Origin: an uncultured Anaerolineales bacterium | GTDB taxonomy: Bacteria; Chloroflexota; Anaerolineae; Anaerolineales; UBA6663 | Direction of reading: 5' to 3' | Length of the DNA: 64,000 nt | Assembly (NCBI GenBank): GCA_937952305.1 | Contig: CALFZO010000061.1 | Location: 1 to 64,000, forward strand | Part shown: piece by piece, positions 8,618 to 17,105 of the stretch | Position numbering within the stretch: position 1 is the stretch's first letter | Layout of the letters: each line of letters opens with the position of its first letter | The notes under the pieces: model-generated | The model's input: the letters and a program-made list of their open reading frames with translations, nothing else | Database searches by the model: none | What the model was told of the DNA's origin: nothing | Made by a program: the position numbers and the translations under genes

Positions 8618-10810
8618 TCAGCGCAGGAAGGCGTCGGCCAGCCCGCCGTCCACGTGCAGGATCTGGCCCGTGGTTTTGGCCAAGCGGTTCGTGCTCAGCA
8701 GATAGGCCGCCTCGGCCTGGTCCGCCAGCGTGATCGGGGATTGGGTCAGCGTGCGGCCGGCGTAGAAGCGGGCCAGCTTGCCGCGCAGGCTCTCGGTGCT
8801 CTCGGCCGCGTCGAAGGCCAGCTTGTATTTGGTGAGCGAGCTGATCACGCGCTCGCGCGGGAACATGCTGCTGCCCTCCACCACCGTGGCTGGCGCCAGG
8901 CCGTTGACGCGCACCAGCGGCGCCATCTCAACGGCCAGCTCGCGCACCAGGTGGTCGGCCGCGGCCTTGCTGGTGTCGTAGGCCACCGAGCCGGCCTTGG
9001 CCACCACGGCGTTGACGCTGGTGGTCAGCACCAGGCTGCCTTTCAGCGCCTGCGCCTGCCAGATTGCCCGCGCCTCGTCCGCCACCAGATAGCTGCCAGT
9101 GACGTTGATGGCGAAGGTCAGCGCCCACTTGTCATCGGGGATGTGTCCCGCCGTGTCCGGCGGCACGAAGATGCCGGCGGTGACGATGACGTTGTCCAGG
9201 CCGCCGTAAGCCAGCACCACCTGCTCGAACAGCGCGTGGACGCTCTCGCGCCGGGTGACGTCCACGCCCAGGCCGAGCGCCGGCCCGCAGCCCGAGATCC
9301 CGGTGCCGGCCACGCCGATGCCGACGCCATACAGCTTGATCAATTCGTCGGCGGTCGCTTGCGCGGCTTCGGCGGAGAGATCGGCGCAGACCACGTGCGC
9401 GCCTTCCCGGGCCACGCGCTGCGCCACGGCCTTGCCGATGCCGCTGCCGGCGCCGATCACGACCACGACGTTGCGGGCCAGTTCTTTCTCGGCCGGCATG
9501 CGTTTCAGTTTGGCCTCTTCGAGCTGCCAGTACTCGATGTCGAAGGCCTCCTGGCGCGGCAGGCCCTGGTAAACGCTGATCGCTTCCGAAGCGCGCATCA
9601 CGTCGATCGCCAACGCATAGAACTCGGCCGTGACCCGGCTCTCGCTCTTGGTCCTGCCCCAGGCGATCAGGCCCAGCCCCGGGATCAGAATCACGGTCGG
9701 GTTGGGGTCGCGCCTGGCCGGCGAATCCGGGTGTTGGCAGGCCTGGTAATAAGCCGTGTAGTCGGCGCGGTATTGGGTCAGGCCTTGTTCGATTTTCTCC
9801 ACCAGCGCTTCAAGAGACTCGGTTTGCGGGTCCCAGTCCACGAACAGGGGTTTGATCTTAGTCCGCAGGAAGTGGTCGGGGCAGGACGTGCCCAGCTCGG
9901 CCAGGCGGGCCGCGTCGGCGCTGTTCACAAACTCCAGCACGCGCTCGGTGGCGTGCACGGTGCCGATGAAGCGCTGGTTCTGCGAGACCAAGCCGCGCAG
10001 CCTGGGCAGCAGCCGGACGAGCAGGGCCTGGCGCGCTCTTTCGTCCAGGCTTGTGTACTTCTGCCCGCCGAAGGTCTGGGCGCCCTTGTCGTGTTTTTCG
10101 ATGTAGCGGGCCGCGCGCTCGATCAGGCTCAAGGTCAGCTCATAGCAGGCTTTGCCGTCGTCGGCCCAGTTGATCAGGCCATGCTGGCCCATGATCAGGC
10201 CTTTGAGCTGCGGGTTGGCCTTGACCGCGGCCTCCATCACCAGCCCCAGGTCGAAGCCCGGCCGCTGCCAGGGCACCCAGCCCACTTCATCCCCAAAGAC
10301 CTCCCGAGCCAAACGCTCCTGGTCCTGGCTGGCCGCGATCGCGATCACGGCGGTTGGGTGCATGTGATCGATGTGGCGCGCTGGCAGCCGGCCGTGCAGG
10401 GGCGTGTCGATGGAGCCGGCGGCCGGGTTGAGGTTGAAGGTGGCGTGGCGATAGAGGTCCACCATCGCGTCTTCGATGGGGGTCTTCACGCCTTTGACTT
10501 CGGCCCGGTCATAGACCGCGCGCAGCGACCGGAACTTGTCGAGATACAGCGACGCGAAGCTGGCGCGGGTGGCGGTGCGCAGGTCGCCGCCCGAGCCTTT
10601 GACCCACAGCACGTCCACGGCCTCGCCGGTCAGCGGGTCCGTCTCGCTCAGCTTGGCCGAGGTGTTGCCGCCGCCGGTGTTGGTGATACGTTGGTCGGCG
10701 CCCAGGAGGTTGCTGCGGTAGCGCAGCCGCTCCACCGGCTCCAGCCCGGCGGCCACGGCGTCATTCCAGAGATACGCAACGTGCTGAAAATCTTCAGGCG
10801 TGAAAGTCAT
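8618..10810 (-). CDS. Bifunctional rhamnulose-1-phosphate aldolase/lactaldehyde dehydrogenase
   Basis: Two-domain enzyme of about 730 residues. Residues 1 to about 400 are a class II aldolase with TNTGGGNTSAK and a metal-site stretch RHIDHMHPTA (His146, His149, His151) plus GQHGLINW. Residues about 420 to 730 are a short-chain dehydrogenase with GAGSGIGKAVA and a YxxxK catalytic motif (YDTSKAA). In characterised homologues the first domain splits L-rhamnulose 1-phosphate into DHAP and L-lactaldehyde and the second oxidises lactaldehyde to lactate. The start at 10810 (MTFTPEDF) is preferred to a GTG at 10837 because it fits the usual N-terminus; no strong ribosome-binding site favours either. 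It coexists with a separate RhaD. Confidence 0.9.
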   Translation of the reverse strand: MTFTPEDFQHVAYLWNDAVAAGLEPVERLRYRSNLLGADQRITNTGGGNTSAKLSETDPLTGEAVDVLWVKGSGGDLRTATRASFASLYLDKFRSLRAVYDRAEVKGVKTPIEDAMVDLYRHATFNLNPAAGSIDTPLHGRLPARHIDHMHPTAVIAIAASQDQERLAREVFGDEVGWVPWQRPGFDLGLVMEAAVKANPQLKGLIMGQHGLINWADDGKACYELTLSLIERAARYIEKHDKGAQTFGGQKYTSLDERARQALLVRLLPRLRGLVSQNQRFIGTVHATERVLEFVNSADAARLAELGTSCPDHFLRTKIKPLFVDWDPQTESLEALVEKIEQGLTQYRADYTAYYQACQHPDSPARRDPNPTVILIPGLGLIAWGRTKSESRVTAEFYALAIDVMRASEAISVYQGLPRQEAFDIEYWQLEEAKLKRMPAEKELARNVVVVIGAGSGIGKAVAQRVAREGAHVVCADLSAEAAQATADELIKLYGVGIGVAGTGISGCGPALGLGVDVTRRESVHALFEQVVLAYGGLDNVIVTAGIFVPPDTAGHIPDDKWALTFAINVTGSYLVADEARAIWQAQALKGSLVLTTSVNAVVAKAGSVAYDTSKAAADHLVRELAVEMAPLVRVNGLAPATVVEGSSMFPRERVISSLTKYKLAFDAAESTESLRGKLARFYAGRTLTQSPITLADQAEAAYLLSTNRLAKTTGQILHVDGGLADAFLR

Positions 10811-10836
10811 TTGTGAAAATCCCGACGCTCCGGCCA

Positions 10837-10895
10837 CGGAGACACAGAGTCACAGAGATGTCGTTGCCGAACGCGGGCGATTCTCGGTGTCTCCG
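10837..10895. repeat. Intercistronic inverted repeat (possible dispersed repeat)
   Basis: CGGAGACACAGAG (10837-10849) pairs with CTCGGTGTCTCCG (10883-10895) with one mismatch, giving a 13-bp stem around 33 bases between rhaA and the bifunctional aldolase gene. The 'GGAGACACAGAG' type sequence resembles dispersed intergenic repeats common in some bacterial genomes. It could form an mRNA-processing or partial termination hairpin inside the operon. Confidence 0.6.
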
Positions 10896-10914
10896 CGCAT
10901 CTGCGGCGAAACCA

Positions 10915-12192
10915 TCACGCCGACCGCCGCGCCAGGACGGTCCGCTCATACCCGCGCACTGCTTCCAGCCAGACCAGGCCCACCGGCGCCCCCTGGCGCA
11001 GGCAGAACATGTCCCAGACGGCGCCGAAGGGCATCGCCCTCAACTCCTCCTGCAGCGCCAGCCGGCCGGTGTAATCGCCGGCCTGCTCCATCTCACGCAG
11101 TTGGTCAGCCGGCTCTAGCAAGGCGGCCAGCAGCGCGCGCTGGGTGTTGCGCGCCCCGATGGCCCAGGCCCCCACCCGGTTGATGCTAGCGTCGAAGTAG
11201 TCCAGGCCCACGTGCACGCGGCTCAGGAAGCCGCCGCGCACGATCTCCTGGGCGATGGCCAATAGGTCGTCCGACAGGACGACGACATGGTCGCTGTCCC
11301 AGCGCACCCCGCGGCTGACGTGCAGCAGGATCTCGGGCAGGTACAGCAGCACCGACGAAATCTTGTCCGCGATCGTCTCGGTCGGGTGAAAGTGGCCGGC
11401 GTCCAGGCACAGCAGGATCTGGCGCGCCTGGGCATAGCCCAGGTAGAACTCGTGCGAGCCGACGACGTAGGCCTCCGAGCCCAGACCAAACAGCTTAGGT
11501 TCCACCGCGTCCAGGTTGTGGGCCGGGTCAAGCTTCTCGGCCAGCACCGCATCCAGCGAGTCCCTTAACCGCTGGCGCGGCGCCAGCCGGTCGGCCGGCG
11601 TGTCCTTATACCCGTCCGGGATCCAGATGTTGGTTACACACGGCGTGCCCAACGTCCGGCCGAAGTAGGCGCCGATGCGGCGCGCCGCGAGGCAGTGCTC
11701 GATCCAGAACTGCCGCCGGCCGGCGTCCGCGCCGGCCAGAGTAAAGCCATCCGCGGCCAGGGGGTGCGAGAAGCACGAGGGGTTGAAGTCCAGGCCGTGG
11801 CCGTTGGCCCTGGCCCAGTCCGCCCAGGCCGCGAAGTGCTCGGGCAGCAGGGCGTTCCGCTCGACGCGCCTCCCGCCGGTCTCGGCGTACAGGGCGTGCA
11901 GGTTCAGGCGGTGCCGGCCCGGGATCAGGCGGTAGGCCTGGTCCAGATCGGCGCGCAGCTCGTCCGCGGTGCGGGCCTTGCCCGGATAGTTGCCGGTGGC
12001 CGCCAGGCCGCCGCCCAGAGTTTCGCCGGTATTCTCGAAACCACCGACGTCATCGCCCTGCCAGCAGTGCAGGCTCAGTGGGATGCCCACGAGTGTTATC
12101 AACGCCTGCTCGGTGTCCACGCCAAGCGACCCATAACGCTCGCGTGCCAGCGCATAAGCAGCCTGGATGTGAGAGTCGGGAGGTGGCTGCAT
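10915..12192 (-). CDS. rhaA: L-rhamnose isomerase
   Basis: Aldose-ketose isomerase turning L-rhamnose into L-rhamnulose. The 425 residues match E. coli-type RhaA closely in layout: SLHCWQGDDVGGFE, ATGNYPGKARTADELRADL, LDFNPSCFSHPLAADGFTL, NIWIPDGYKD, CLDAGHFHPTETIADKIS and VRWDSDHVV, which contribute the metal-binding Glu/Asp/His residues. The start at 12192 (MQPPPDSHIQAAYALA) is chosen because an A/G-rich ribosome-binding site precedes it and it fits the family; an upstream in-frame start would overlap the rhaD end. It is the first enzyme for rhamnose released by the GH78 enzyme encoded upstream. Confidence 0.95.
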   Translation of the reverse strand: MQPPPDSHIQAAYALARERYGSLGVDTEQALITLVGIPLSLHCWQGDDVGGFENTGETLGGGLAATGNYPGKARTADELRADLDQAYRLIPGRHRLNLHALYAETGGRRVERNALLPEHFAAWADWARANGHGLDFNPSCFSHPLAADGFTLAGADAGRRQFWIEHCLAARRIGAYFGRTLGTPCVTNIWIPDGYKDTPADRLAPRQRLRDSLDAVLAEKLDPAHNLDAVEPKLFGLGSEAYVVGSHEFYLGYAQARQILLCLDAGHFHPTETIADKISSVLLYLPEILLHVSRGVRWDSDHVVVLSDDLLAIAQEIVRGGFLSRVHVGLDYFDASINRVGAWAIGARNTQRALLAALLEPADQLREMEQAGDYTGRLALQEELRAMPFGAVWDMFCLRQGAPVGLVWLEAVRGYERTVLARRSA

Positions 12193-12242
12193 CTCTACTT
12201 CTCTCTTTCTTGCGGACGACCCAGAGTGGCCGTCGTCCGTCG

Positions 12243-13064
12243 TCAAAAGATCGCCTGCTGAATGTTGAACGCCGCGCAGATGGCGCGGATTTCGTCGGCG
12301 GACAGCCCCTCGCCAGCCTCCCCCGCCATCAGGTTCAGGTATTCGTATTTCGCGCCGGTCTCGGCGTACTCGATTCGGTCCGCCGCGCGCTTGACGGAGA
12401 CATCCGAGCGCGCCATCACGCCGTGCTTGGCCCAGACCACGATCCGGTGCTGGCGCAGGGCCGCGACGTTGGCGGCCATCAGGTCGGCCGAGCCCGGCAC
12501 CTTAAAAGGCGTATAGCCGACCCCCTCCGGCAGCTGGACGATGGTCTCCGGCTGCCAGCGCAGCAGATGGCGGTTGAGATAGCCCGTGTCCTGGTAACGC
12601 GGGACATGGCTGAGGTAGGTCAGGTAGGGCGGCTGGGCGTGGATGACGGCGTGGAAGTTCGTGCCGCTGGACCGGATCTGGTCGGAGTGGACGGCCAGGT
12701 GCGAGTTGAACTCGCTGGTCACGCGCTGGAAACGGTGGTGGTGGGAGATGTGCAGCTGCCCGGTGCGGCCGCCTTCGTCCACCACGATGGCGGCGATGTT
12801 GGCGCGCGGCTCGTCGATGATCTCGCGCAGCCGCCGACCGGAGCCGCTCACCAGGAAAGTGGCGCCGGCCAGTTCTGGCACCGCCTGCGGCAGCGTGTAC
12901 GTCTCCACGATCGGGAACAGGTCACGCAGTTCGGCCGGCCAGCGAAAGCACACCGAGATGTTCCCGGCCGCGCCTTCGCTAGCTTCGATGTCGGACAGCC
13001 GCCGGCCGGCCTCCCCCATCATCTCTAAGAGATCGGTCAGTTCAGGATAGGGCGCTTCAAGCAT
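12243..13064 (-). CDS. rhaD: Rhamnulose-1-phosphate aldolase, RhaD-like (class II)
   Basis: Zinc-dependent class II aldolase of 273 residues, the usual RhaD length, splitting rhamnulose 1-phosphate into DHAP and lactaldehyde. GNIS (34-37), the phosphate-loop-like VSGSGRRL (72-79), the TSEFNSHL segment with Glu118, and WAKHGVM with His214 align with catalytic and zinc-binding elements of RhaD. The expected HxH zinc pair appears as His142-Ala-Gln144, so one presumed zinc ligand is replaced. The gene lies between the GPH transporter and rhaA. Because a fused aldolase/dehydrogenase is also encoded, the function is duplicated or this enzyme serves a related ketose phosphate. Confidence 0.82.
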   Translation of the reverse strand: MLEAPYPELTDLLEMMGEAGRRLSDIEASEGAAGNISVCFRWPAELRDLFPIVETYTLPQAVPELAGATFLVSGSGRRLREIIDEPRANIAAIVVDEGGRTGQLHISHHHRFQRVTSEFNSHLAVHSDQIRSSGTNFHAVIHAQPPYLTYLSHVPRYQDTGYLNRHLLRWQPETIVQLPEGVGYTPFKVPGSADLMAANVAALRQHRIVVWAKHGVMARSDVSVKRAADRIEYAETGAKYEYLNLMAGEAGEGLSADEIRAICAAFNIQQAIF

Positions 13065-13154
13065 GAGATAACTCCGTGGGTTGGCCGACTGCGCGCCCGA
13101 TCCGCTTCAGCGGCGGCCCTTGCTCGGGTCCAGAACGCTTGCCGGCCGTATCAC

Positions 13155-14672
13155 CTAATGCCCGTCTTCATTCAGATCGGCTGCCTGCGCTCCGCTCTCT
13201 TTAGGCGGGTGAAGCGCTCCCGTTGCCGTTACGCTCAAACTCGCCTGATCGCCTGACACGGTGGCGTGTCTGGTCCGCGCCATCCGGGCGTACATCTCAT
13301 CCCGCCGGGATTTCTTCAGCAGAGGGTAGAAGGCCATCACCCCGATGGACAGCAGGCCGCACAGCGCTGGAATGGCGAACAGCACCAGCCCCAGGCCGCT
13401 GAACAAGGAGGCTGGGATCGTGGTCGCGTCCTTGTAGAGTTCGGCATCGTAGCCGACCGCCACCAGGACGGCTCCCGTGAGCGCCGATGAGAGGGCGGCC
13501 TGGAGTTTCAGGGTGAACTGACTGATGGCGTTCACCATGCCCTCCATGCTCTTGCCCAGCGCCTCCTTGTTGTAGTCCATGCATTCCATGTTGACCAACG
13601 TCCCCGGGATGTAGTTCATGCCGGTGCCCACCAGCGCGACAAAGAGCAGCGGGTATAGGATCACCGGGTGGCGGATCGGCCCCGCCAGGTTGATCAACCA
13701 CAGAAGGGCCAGCGGCGCGATCGTAATCGCGTTGGAGATTAGAGAGCCCGCGCCGGGCGTGACATACTTCTGGACAAACTGCGCCAGGAAAGTGCCGGCC
13801 ACGACACCAAACAGTATGCTCAGCCCCCAAATCGCGGTTTGCGTGCCGAGATTTTCCGCGCCAAAGGCGTACTTGATATAGTAGGTCACGGCGGCCATCA
13901 TGAACGAAAAGACGAAGCCCCCGAACAGGCCCGCCAGAGTCGAGACCAACAAGGGCTGGTTGCTTCTCAGCATGGCCAGCACATCCTGGAGCCTGACCGG
14001 CTCTTCGTCTGCATTGCTCGTTCCCTCTTTGATTAAGGCAACGCCAAACATTGAGAGCGCTGTGAAGGGCACCATAAACACGAACACGGCCAGGCCGATG
14101 TTGGGCGTCGTGCCGTCCGGCCCCAGCATAATGGCGATGGCCAGAAAGAACGACATCAGGATCGATAATAACGTGATCACTATTCTGGGGGCCACCAGGA
14201 GCTTCGTCCTGACCGCCGCATCATTGGAAAGCGATTGCACCAGCGGATTCATAGGCAGGAGGGTGAAGGCGGTATCGAACACAATGTAAAGGACGTAGAG
14301 CAGGGCCACCTTGACCACATCCGACAGGCCCTGCGGGATGTTGAACAACGCGACGATCAAGATAGCCGAGGCCAGCGTGCCCCAGAACATGAAAGGCTTG
14401 AACTTGCCCCACTTGGTGCGCGGGCTGCGATCCATCACAAAGCCCAAAATGGGATCGTTAATCCCATCCCACAGGCGGCCAATCAATAGCATCACCGTTG
14501 CCACTTGGGCGGCTTGCCCGGCGATGCCGGTGTACAGGCCGGCATAATCGGTGATATAGATCATCAGGAAGCCGGTGATGAGGGAATTGGCGATCATCTG
14601 GGATATTCCCATGGTCGAGACGCCAAACAGGGTCCTGAAGTCTTCCGGGTATTGTCGCTTGGGTCGGCTCAT
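13155..14672 (-). CDS. GPH-family (melibiose-type) sugar:cation symporter
   Basis: Predicted 505-residue major-facilitator-fold transporter with about 12 hydrophobic helices. GPH features are the early TDYAGLYTG segment, LLIGRLWDGINDPILGFVMD, and DRSPRTKWGKFKPFMFWG, a hallmark of glycoside-pentoside-hexuronide symporters. The start at 14672 is chosen because AAGGAG lies upstream and the ATGA overlaps the stop of the preceding GH3 gene by 4 bases, indicating translational coupling. It probably imports rhamnosides, xylosides or short oligosaccharides for the surrounding glycosidases. The C-terminal tail after the last helix is long and polar. Confidence 0.9.
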   Translation of the reverse strand: MSRPKRQYPEDFRTLFGVSTMGISQMIANSLITGFLMIYITDYAGLYTGIAGQAAQVATVMLLIGRLWDGINDPILGFVMDRSPRTKWGKFKPFMFWGTLASAILIVALFNIPQGLSDVVKVALLYVLYIVFDTAFTLLPMNPLVQSLSNDAAVRTKLLVAPRIVITLLSILMSFFLAIAIMLGPDGTTPNIGLAVFVFMVPFTALSMFGVALIKEGTSNADEEPVRLQDVLAMLRSNQPLLVSTLAGLFGGFVFSFMMAAVTYYIKYAFGAENLGTQTAIWGLSILFGVVAGTFLAQFVQKYVTPGAGSLISNAITIAPLALLWLINLAGPIRHPVILYPLLFVALVGTGMNYIPGTLVNMECMDYNKEALGKSMEGMVNAISQFTLKLQAALSSALTGAVLVAVGYDAELYKDATTIPASLFSGLGLVLFAIPALCGLLSIGVMAFYPLLKKSRRDEMYARMARTRHATVSGDQASLSVTATGALHPPKESGAQAADLNEDGH

Positions 14673-17092
14673 GAGGATTTCTCCTTGCGGGTCTTTGGCC
14701 GTTGCGCCAGGGTGATCAATGCCTGCCAATAGCGGCCATTGGCTAGGTGGACGAGGCCGGTGGTGAGCGGCCTGGGCATGCTGCCCGGGCTCAGCTGGCT
14801 GAGGTTCTTCAGCGGCGTGCTCGTCGAGCTCGCCATGATCAACTTGAAAGTTGGATTGCTGTAATCCACGCCCCCCAGACCCTTCCCGACCGTGGCCTCG
14901 ATGCTCTTGATGACCTGCCGGATAATGAAACTGGCCCGCATATCCTGGAAGGAGCACTCCAGCGTGTAGTCGCCTTTGCGGAGCGTTTCGACGGGCTCAA
15001 TCTTCCGGCCTAGGAGGGCTTCAAAGTCGGCCTGGGTGACCGGGCCGCTCAAATCGTGGTACCAGCGCGGGATCTCCCGGGCCGCCGATCTGGCGCGCTG
15101 GCTCTGGACACGCACCTCGGCCTGCAGGCGGATGTCCCGGCTCGAGGCGCCCACCGAGATCCGATAGACCCCGTCAGGGATGACCCAATCGCGGGCGGCC
15201 GGATCGTAAATGGCGAACGCCCTGGCCTCCAGTTTGAAGCTCACCTGACGGGCTTCGCCAGCTTTGAGAAAGACCTTCGCGAATTCCTTGAGCTCCTTCT
15301 CTGGGCGAACGGCCACCGGACCCCGCTCGCCGACATAGACCTGCACGACTTCCGCGCCGTCCACGCCGCCGGCGTTCCGGATCGTCGCCGAGATCTTGAG
15401 CTCGTGCGGCGGGTCCAGCTCGGTGTGGGAAAGAGCCAGATTACTATATTCAAAGGCTGTGTAAGACAGGCCGTGCCCGAAGGGAAAGAGGACGTCTTTC
15501 CGGGCTTTGTCGTAGTACCGGTAGCCGACGTAGAGCCCTTCCCGGTACTGCGCCTGCTTGCCGCCTGTCTCATAGAAACCGGCCGAGGGCACGTCGGCGT
15601 AACGCAGCGGATAGCTCTCGGCCAACTTGCCGCTGGGATTAACCAGGCCCGCCAGCAGTTCGGCGGCCGCCAGCCCGCCGGCCTGGCCGGCCAGGTACAG
15701 ATTGAGCACAGCCCTGACCTGCGGCAGCCAGGGCATCTCCACCGGCGCGCCGCCGGCCAGGACCACGACCGTGTTCGGGTTGGCCTGCGCCACCCTGGCG
15801 ATGAGCGCATTGTGGCTGTCCGGCATCGCCAGGCTGGTCCGGTCGAAACCCTCCGACTCGTATTCTTCGGGCAGGCCCGCGAAGACCACAGCGACGTCGC
15901 TGTTCCGGGCGCCCGCGACGGCCTCGGCCACGAGCACCTCGTCAGCCGGCCCCTTGAGGCGATACCCCGGAAAGTAGGCATAGCTCAACCCCAGCGCCTC
16001 GAACCCATCGATTGCGCTCGCCAGCTTCGTCGGGTTGATGTGCGAGCTGCCCGCCCCCTGGTAGCGCGGCTCCTTGGCCAGGGCCCCAATCAGGGCGATC
16101 CGCCTGCCCCTCGGGATCGGGAGGAGATGGTCCTCGTTCTTGAGCAGGACCGCCGAATCGGCCGCCAGGCGCTGGGCCAGGCGGTGATGACCCTCGGCGT
16201 CAACGTGGAAGCCGGCCCGGCGATTGGCGGCCGCGGTGAAGGCTAGGTCCAGCAGCCGGTCAACGCTTTCGTTCAGGCGTTCCTCGCAGAGCGCGCCGGC
16301 CTGGAGGGCGGCCAGCACGGTTTCGTCGAAGCAGCCTTGGCTGGCAGGCATCTCCAGGTCCAGGCCGGCCTCAAAGGCTTTGACCCGGTCGTTCAGCGCG
16401 CCCCAGTCGGTGACGATCACGCCCGCAAAGCCCCATTCGTCCCGCAGGATGGCCCGGAGCAGATCGGCGTTGTCACTGCAATAGACGCCGTTGAGCTTGT
16501 TGTACGCGCACATCACCGTGGCCGGCTTAGCCTGCTTGACCGCCTTTTCAAAGGCCGGGAGATAGAGTTCGCGCAGCGTCCGCTCGTCGATCAGGCTGTC
16601 GGACGACATCCGTTCGTCTTCCTGGTTGTTGCCGGCGAAATGCTTAAGGGAGGCCCCCACGCCTCGGCTCTGGAGCCCCTCAATCCAGCCGGCGGCCAAC
16701 TCCCCCGCCAGGTAAGGGTCCTCCGAGAAATATTCGAAGTTCCGCCCGCACAGCGGATTGCGCTTGAGGTTGACGCCCGGCCCCAGCACGACGTCCACCC
16801 CGTGCTGCAGCGCTTCCTCCCCGATCGCGGCGCCCAATTCGCGGAGCAAATCTCGATCCCACGAGCAGGCGGTCAGGCTGGCCGTCGGAAAGCAGGTGGC
16901 CGGGACGCTCCGGTTGATCCCGAGTTGATCGGCGGCGGCGACGGGCTTGCGCAGGCCGTGCGGGCCATCGGTCAGGGTGATGGCGGGAACGCCGTGCTGC
17001 TCAAAGGCTTTGGTGGCGAAGAAATCCCCGCCCGAGCACAGGGCGATTTTCTCCGGCAGCGTCATCTGGTCGCGGATGGCCGTGGGCTTCAT
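14669..17092 (-). CDS. Glycoside hydrolase family 3 beta-glycosidase
   Basis: 807-residue GH3 enzyme with no signal peptide, so probably intracellular. The N-terminal barrel carries LTDGPHGLRKP, the SLKHFAGNNQE (Lys150/His151) substrate site and the nucleophile Asp229 in VIVTDWGALND. A second alpha/beta sandwich domain and a fibronectin III-like domain follow (LPFGHGLSYTAFEYSN, then VYVGERGPVAVRPEKELKEF). An additional tail of roughly 130 residues ends the protein. The start at 17092 has GAGG upstream. It lies 13 bases after the GH78 gene, so it probably removes beta-linked glucose or xylose from rhamnosylated oligosaccharides or flavonoid glycosides. Confidence 0.92.
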   Translation of the reverse strand: MKPTAIRDQMTLPEKIALCSGGDFFATKAFEQHGVPAITLTDGPHGLRKPVAAADQLGINRSVPATCFPTASLTACSWDRDLLRELGAAIGEEALQHGVDVVLGPGVNLKRNPLCGRNFEYFSEDPYLAGELAAGWIEGLQSRGVGASLKHFAGNNQEDERMSSDSLIDERTLRELYLPAFEKAVKQAKPATVMCAYNKLNGVYCSDNADLLRAILRDEWGFAGVIVTDWGALNDRVKAFEAGLDLEMPASQGCFDETVLAALQAGALCEERLNESVDRLLDLAFTAAANRRAGFHVDAEGHHRLAQRLAADSAVLLKNEDHLLPIPRGRRIALIGALAKEPRYQGAGSSHINPTKLASAIDGFEALGLSYAYFPGYRLKGPADEVLVAEAVAGARNSDVAVVFAGLPEEYESEGFDRTSLAMPDSHNALIARVAQANPNTVVVLAGGAPVEMPWLPQVRAVLNLYLAGQAGGLAAAELLAGLVNPSGKLAESYPLRYADVPSAGFYETGGKQAQYREGLYVGYRYYDKARKDVLFPFGHGLSYTAFEYSNLALSHTELDPPHELKISATIRNAGGVDGAEVVQVYVGERGPVAVRPEKELKEFAKVFLKAGEARQVSFKLEARAFAIYDPAARDWVIPDGVYRISVGASSRDIRLQAEVRVQSQRARSAAREIPRWYHDLSGPVTQADFEALLGRKIEPVETLRKGDYTLECSFQDMRASFIIRQVIKSIEATVGKGLGGVDYSNPTFKLIMASSTSTPLKNLSQLSPGSMPRPLTTGLVHLANGRYWQALITLAQRPKTRKEKSS

Positions 17093-17105
17093 GGCGGCGC
17101 CTCGT

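Noticed and set aside
8411..10816. An 801-residue plus-strand open frame
   Set aside because: Antisense to the bifunctional aldolase/dehydrogenase; low-complexity translation without motifs.
13155..14957. N-terminal extension of the GPH transporter
   Set aside because: The extra 95 residues are antisense-like to the GH3 end; the ATGA overlap with AAGGAG marks the start at 14672.
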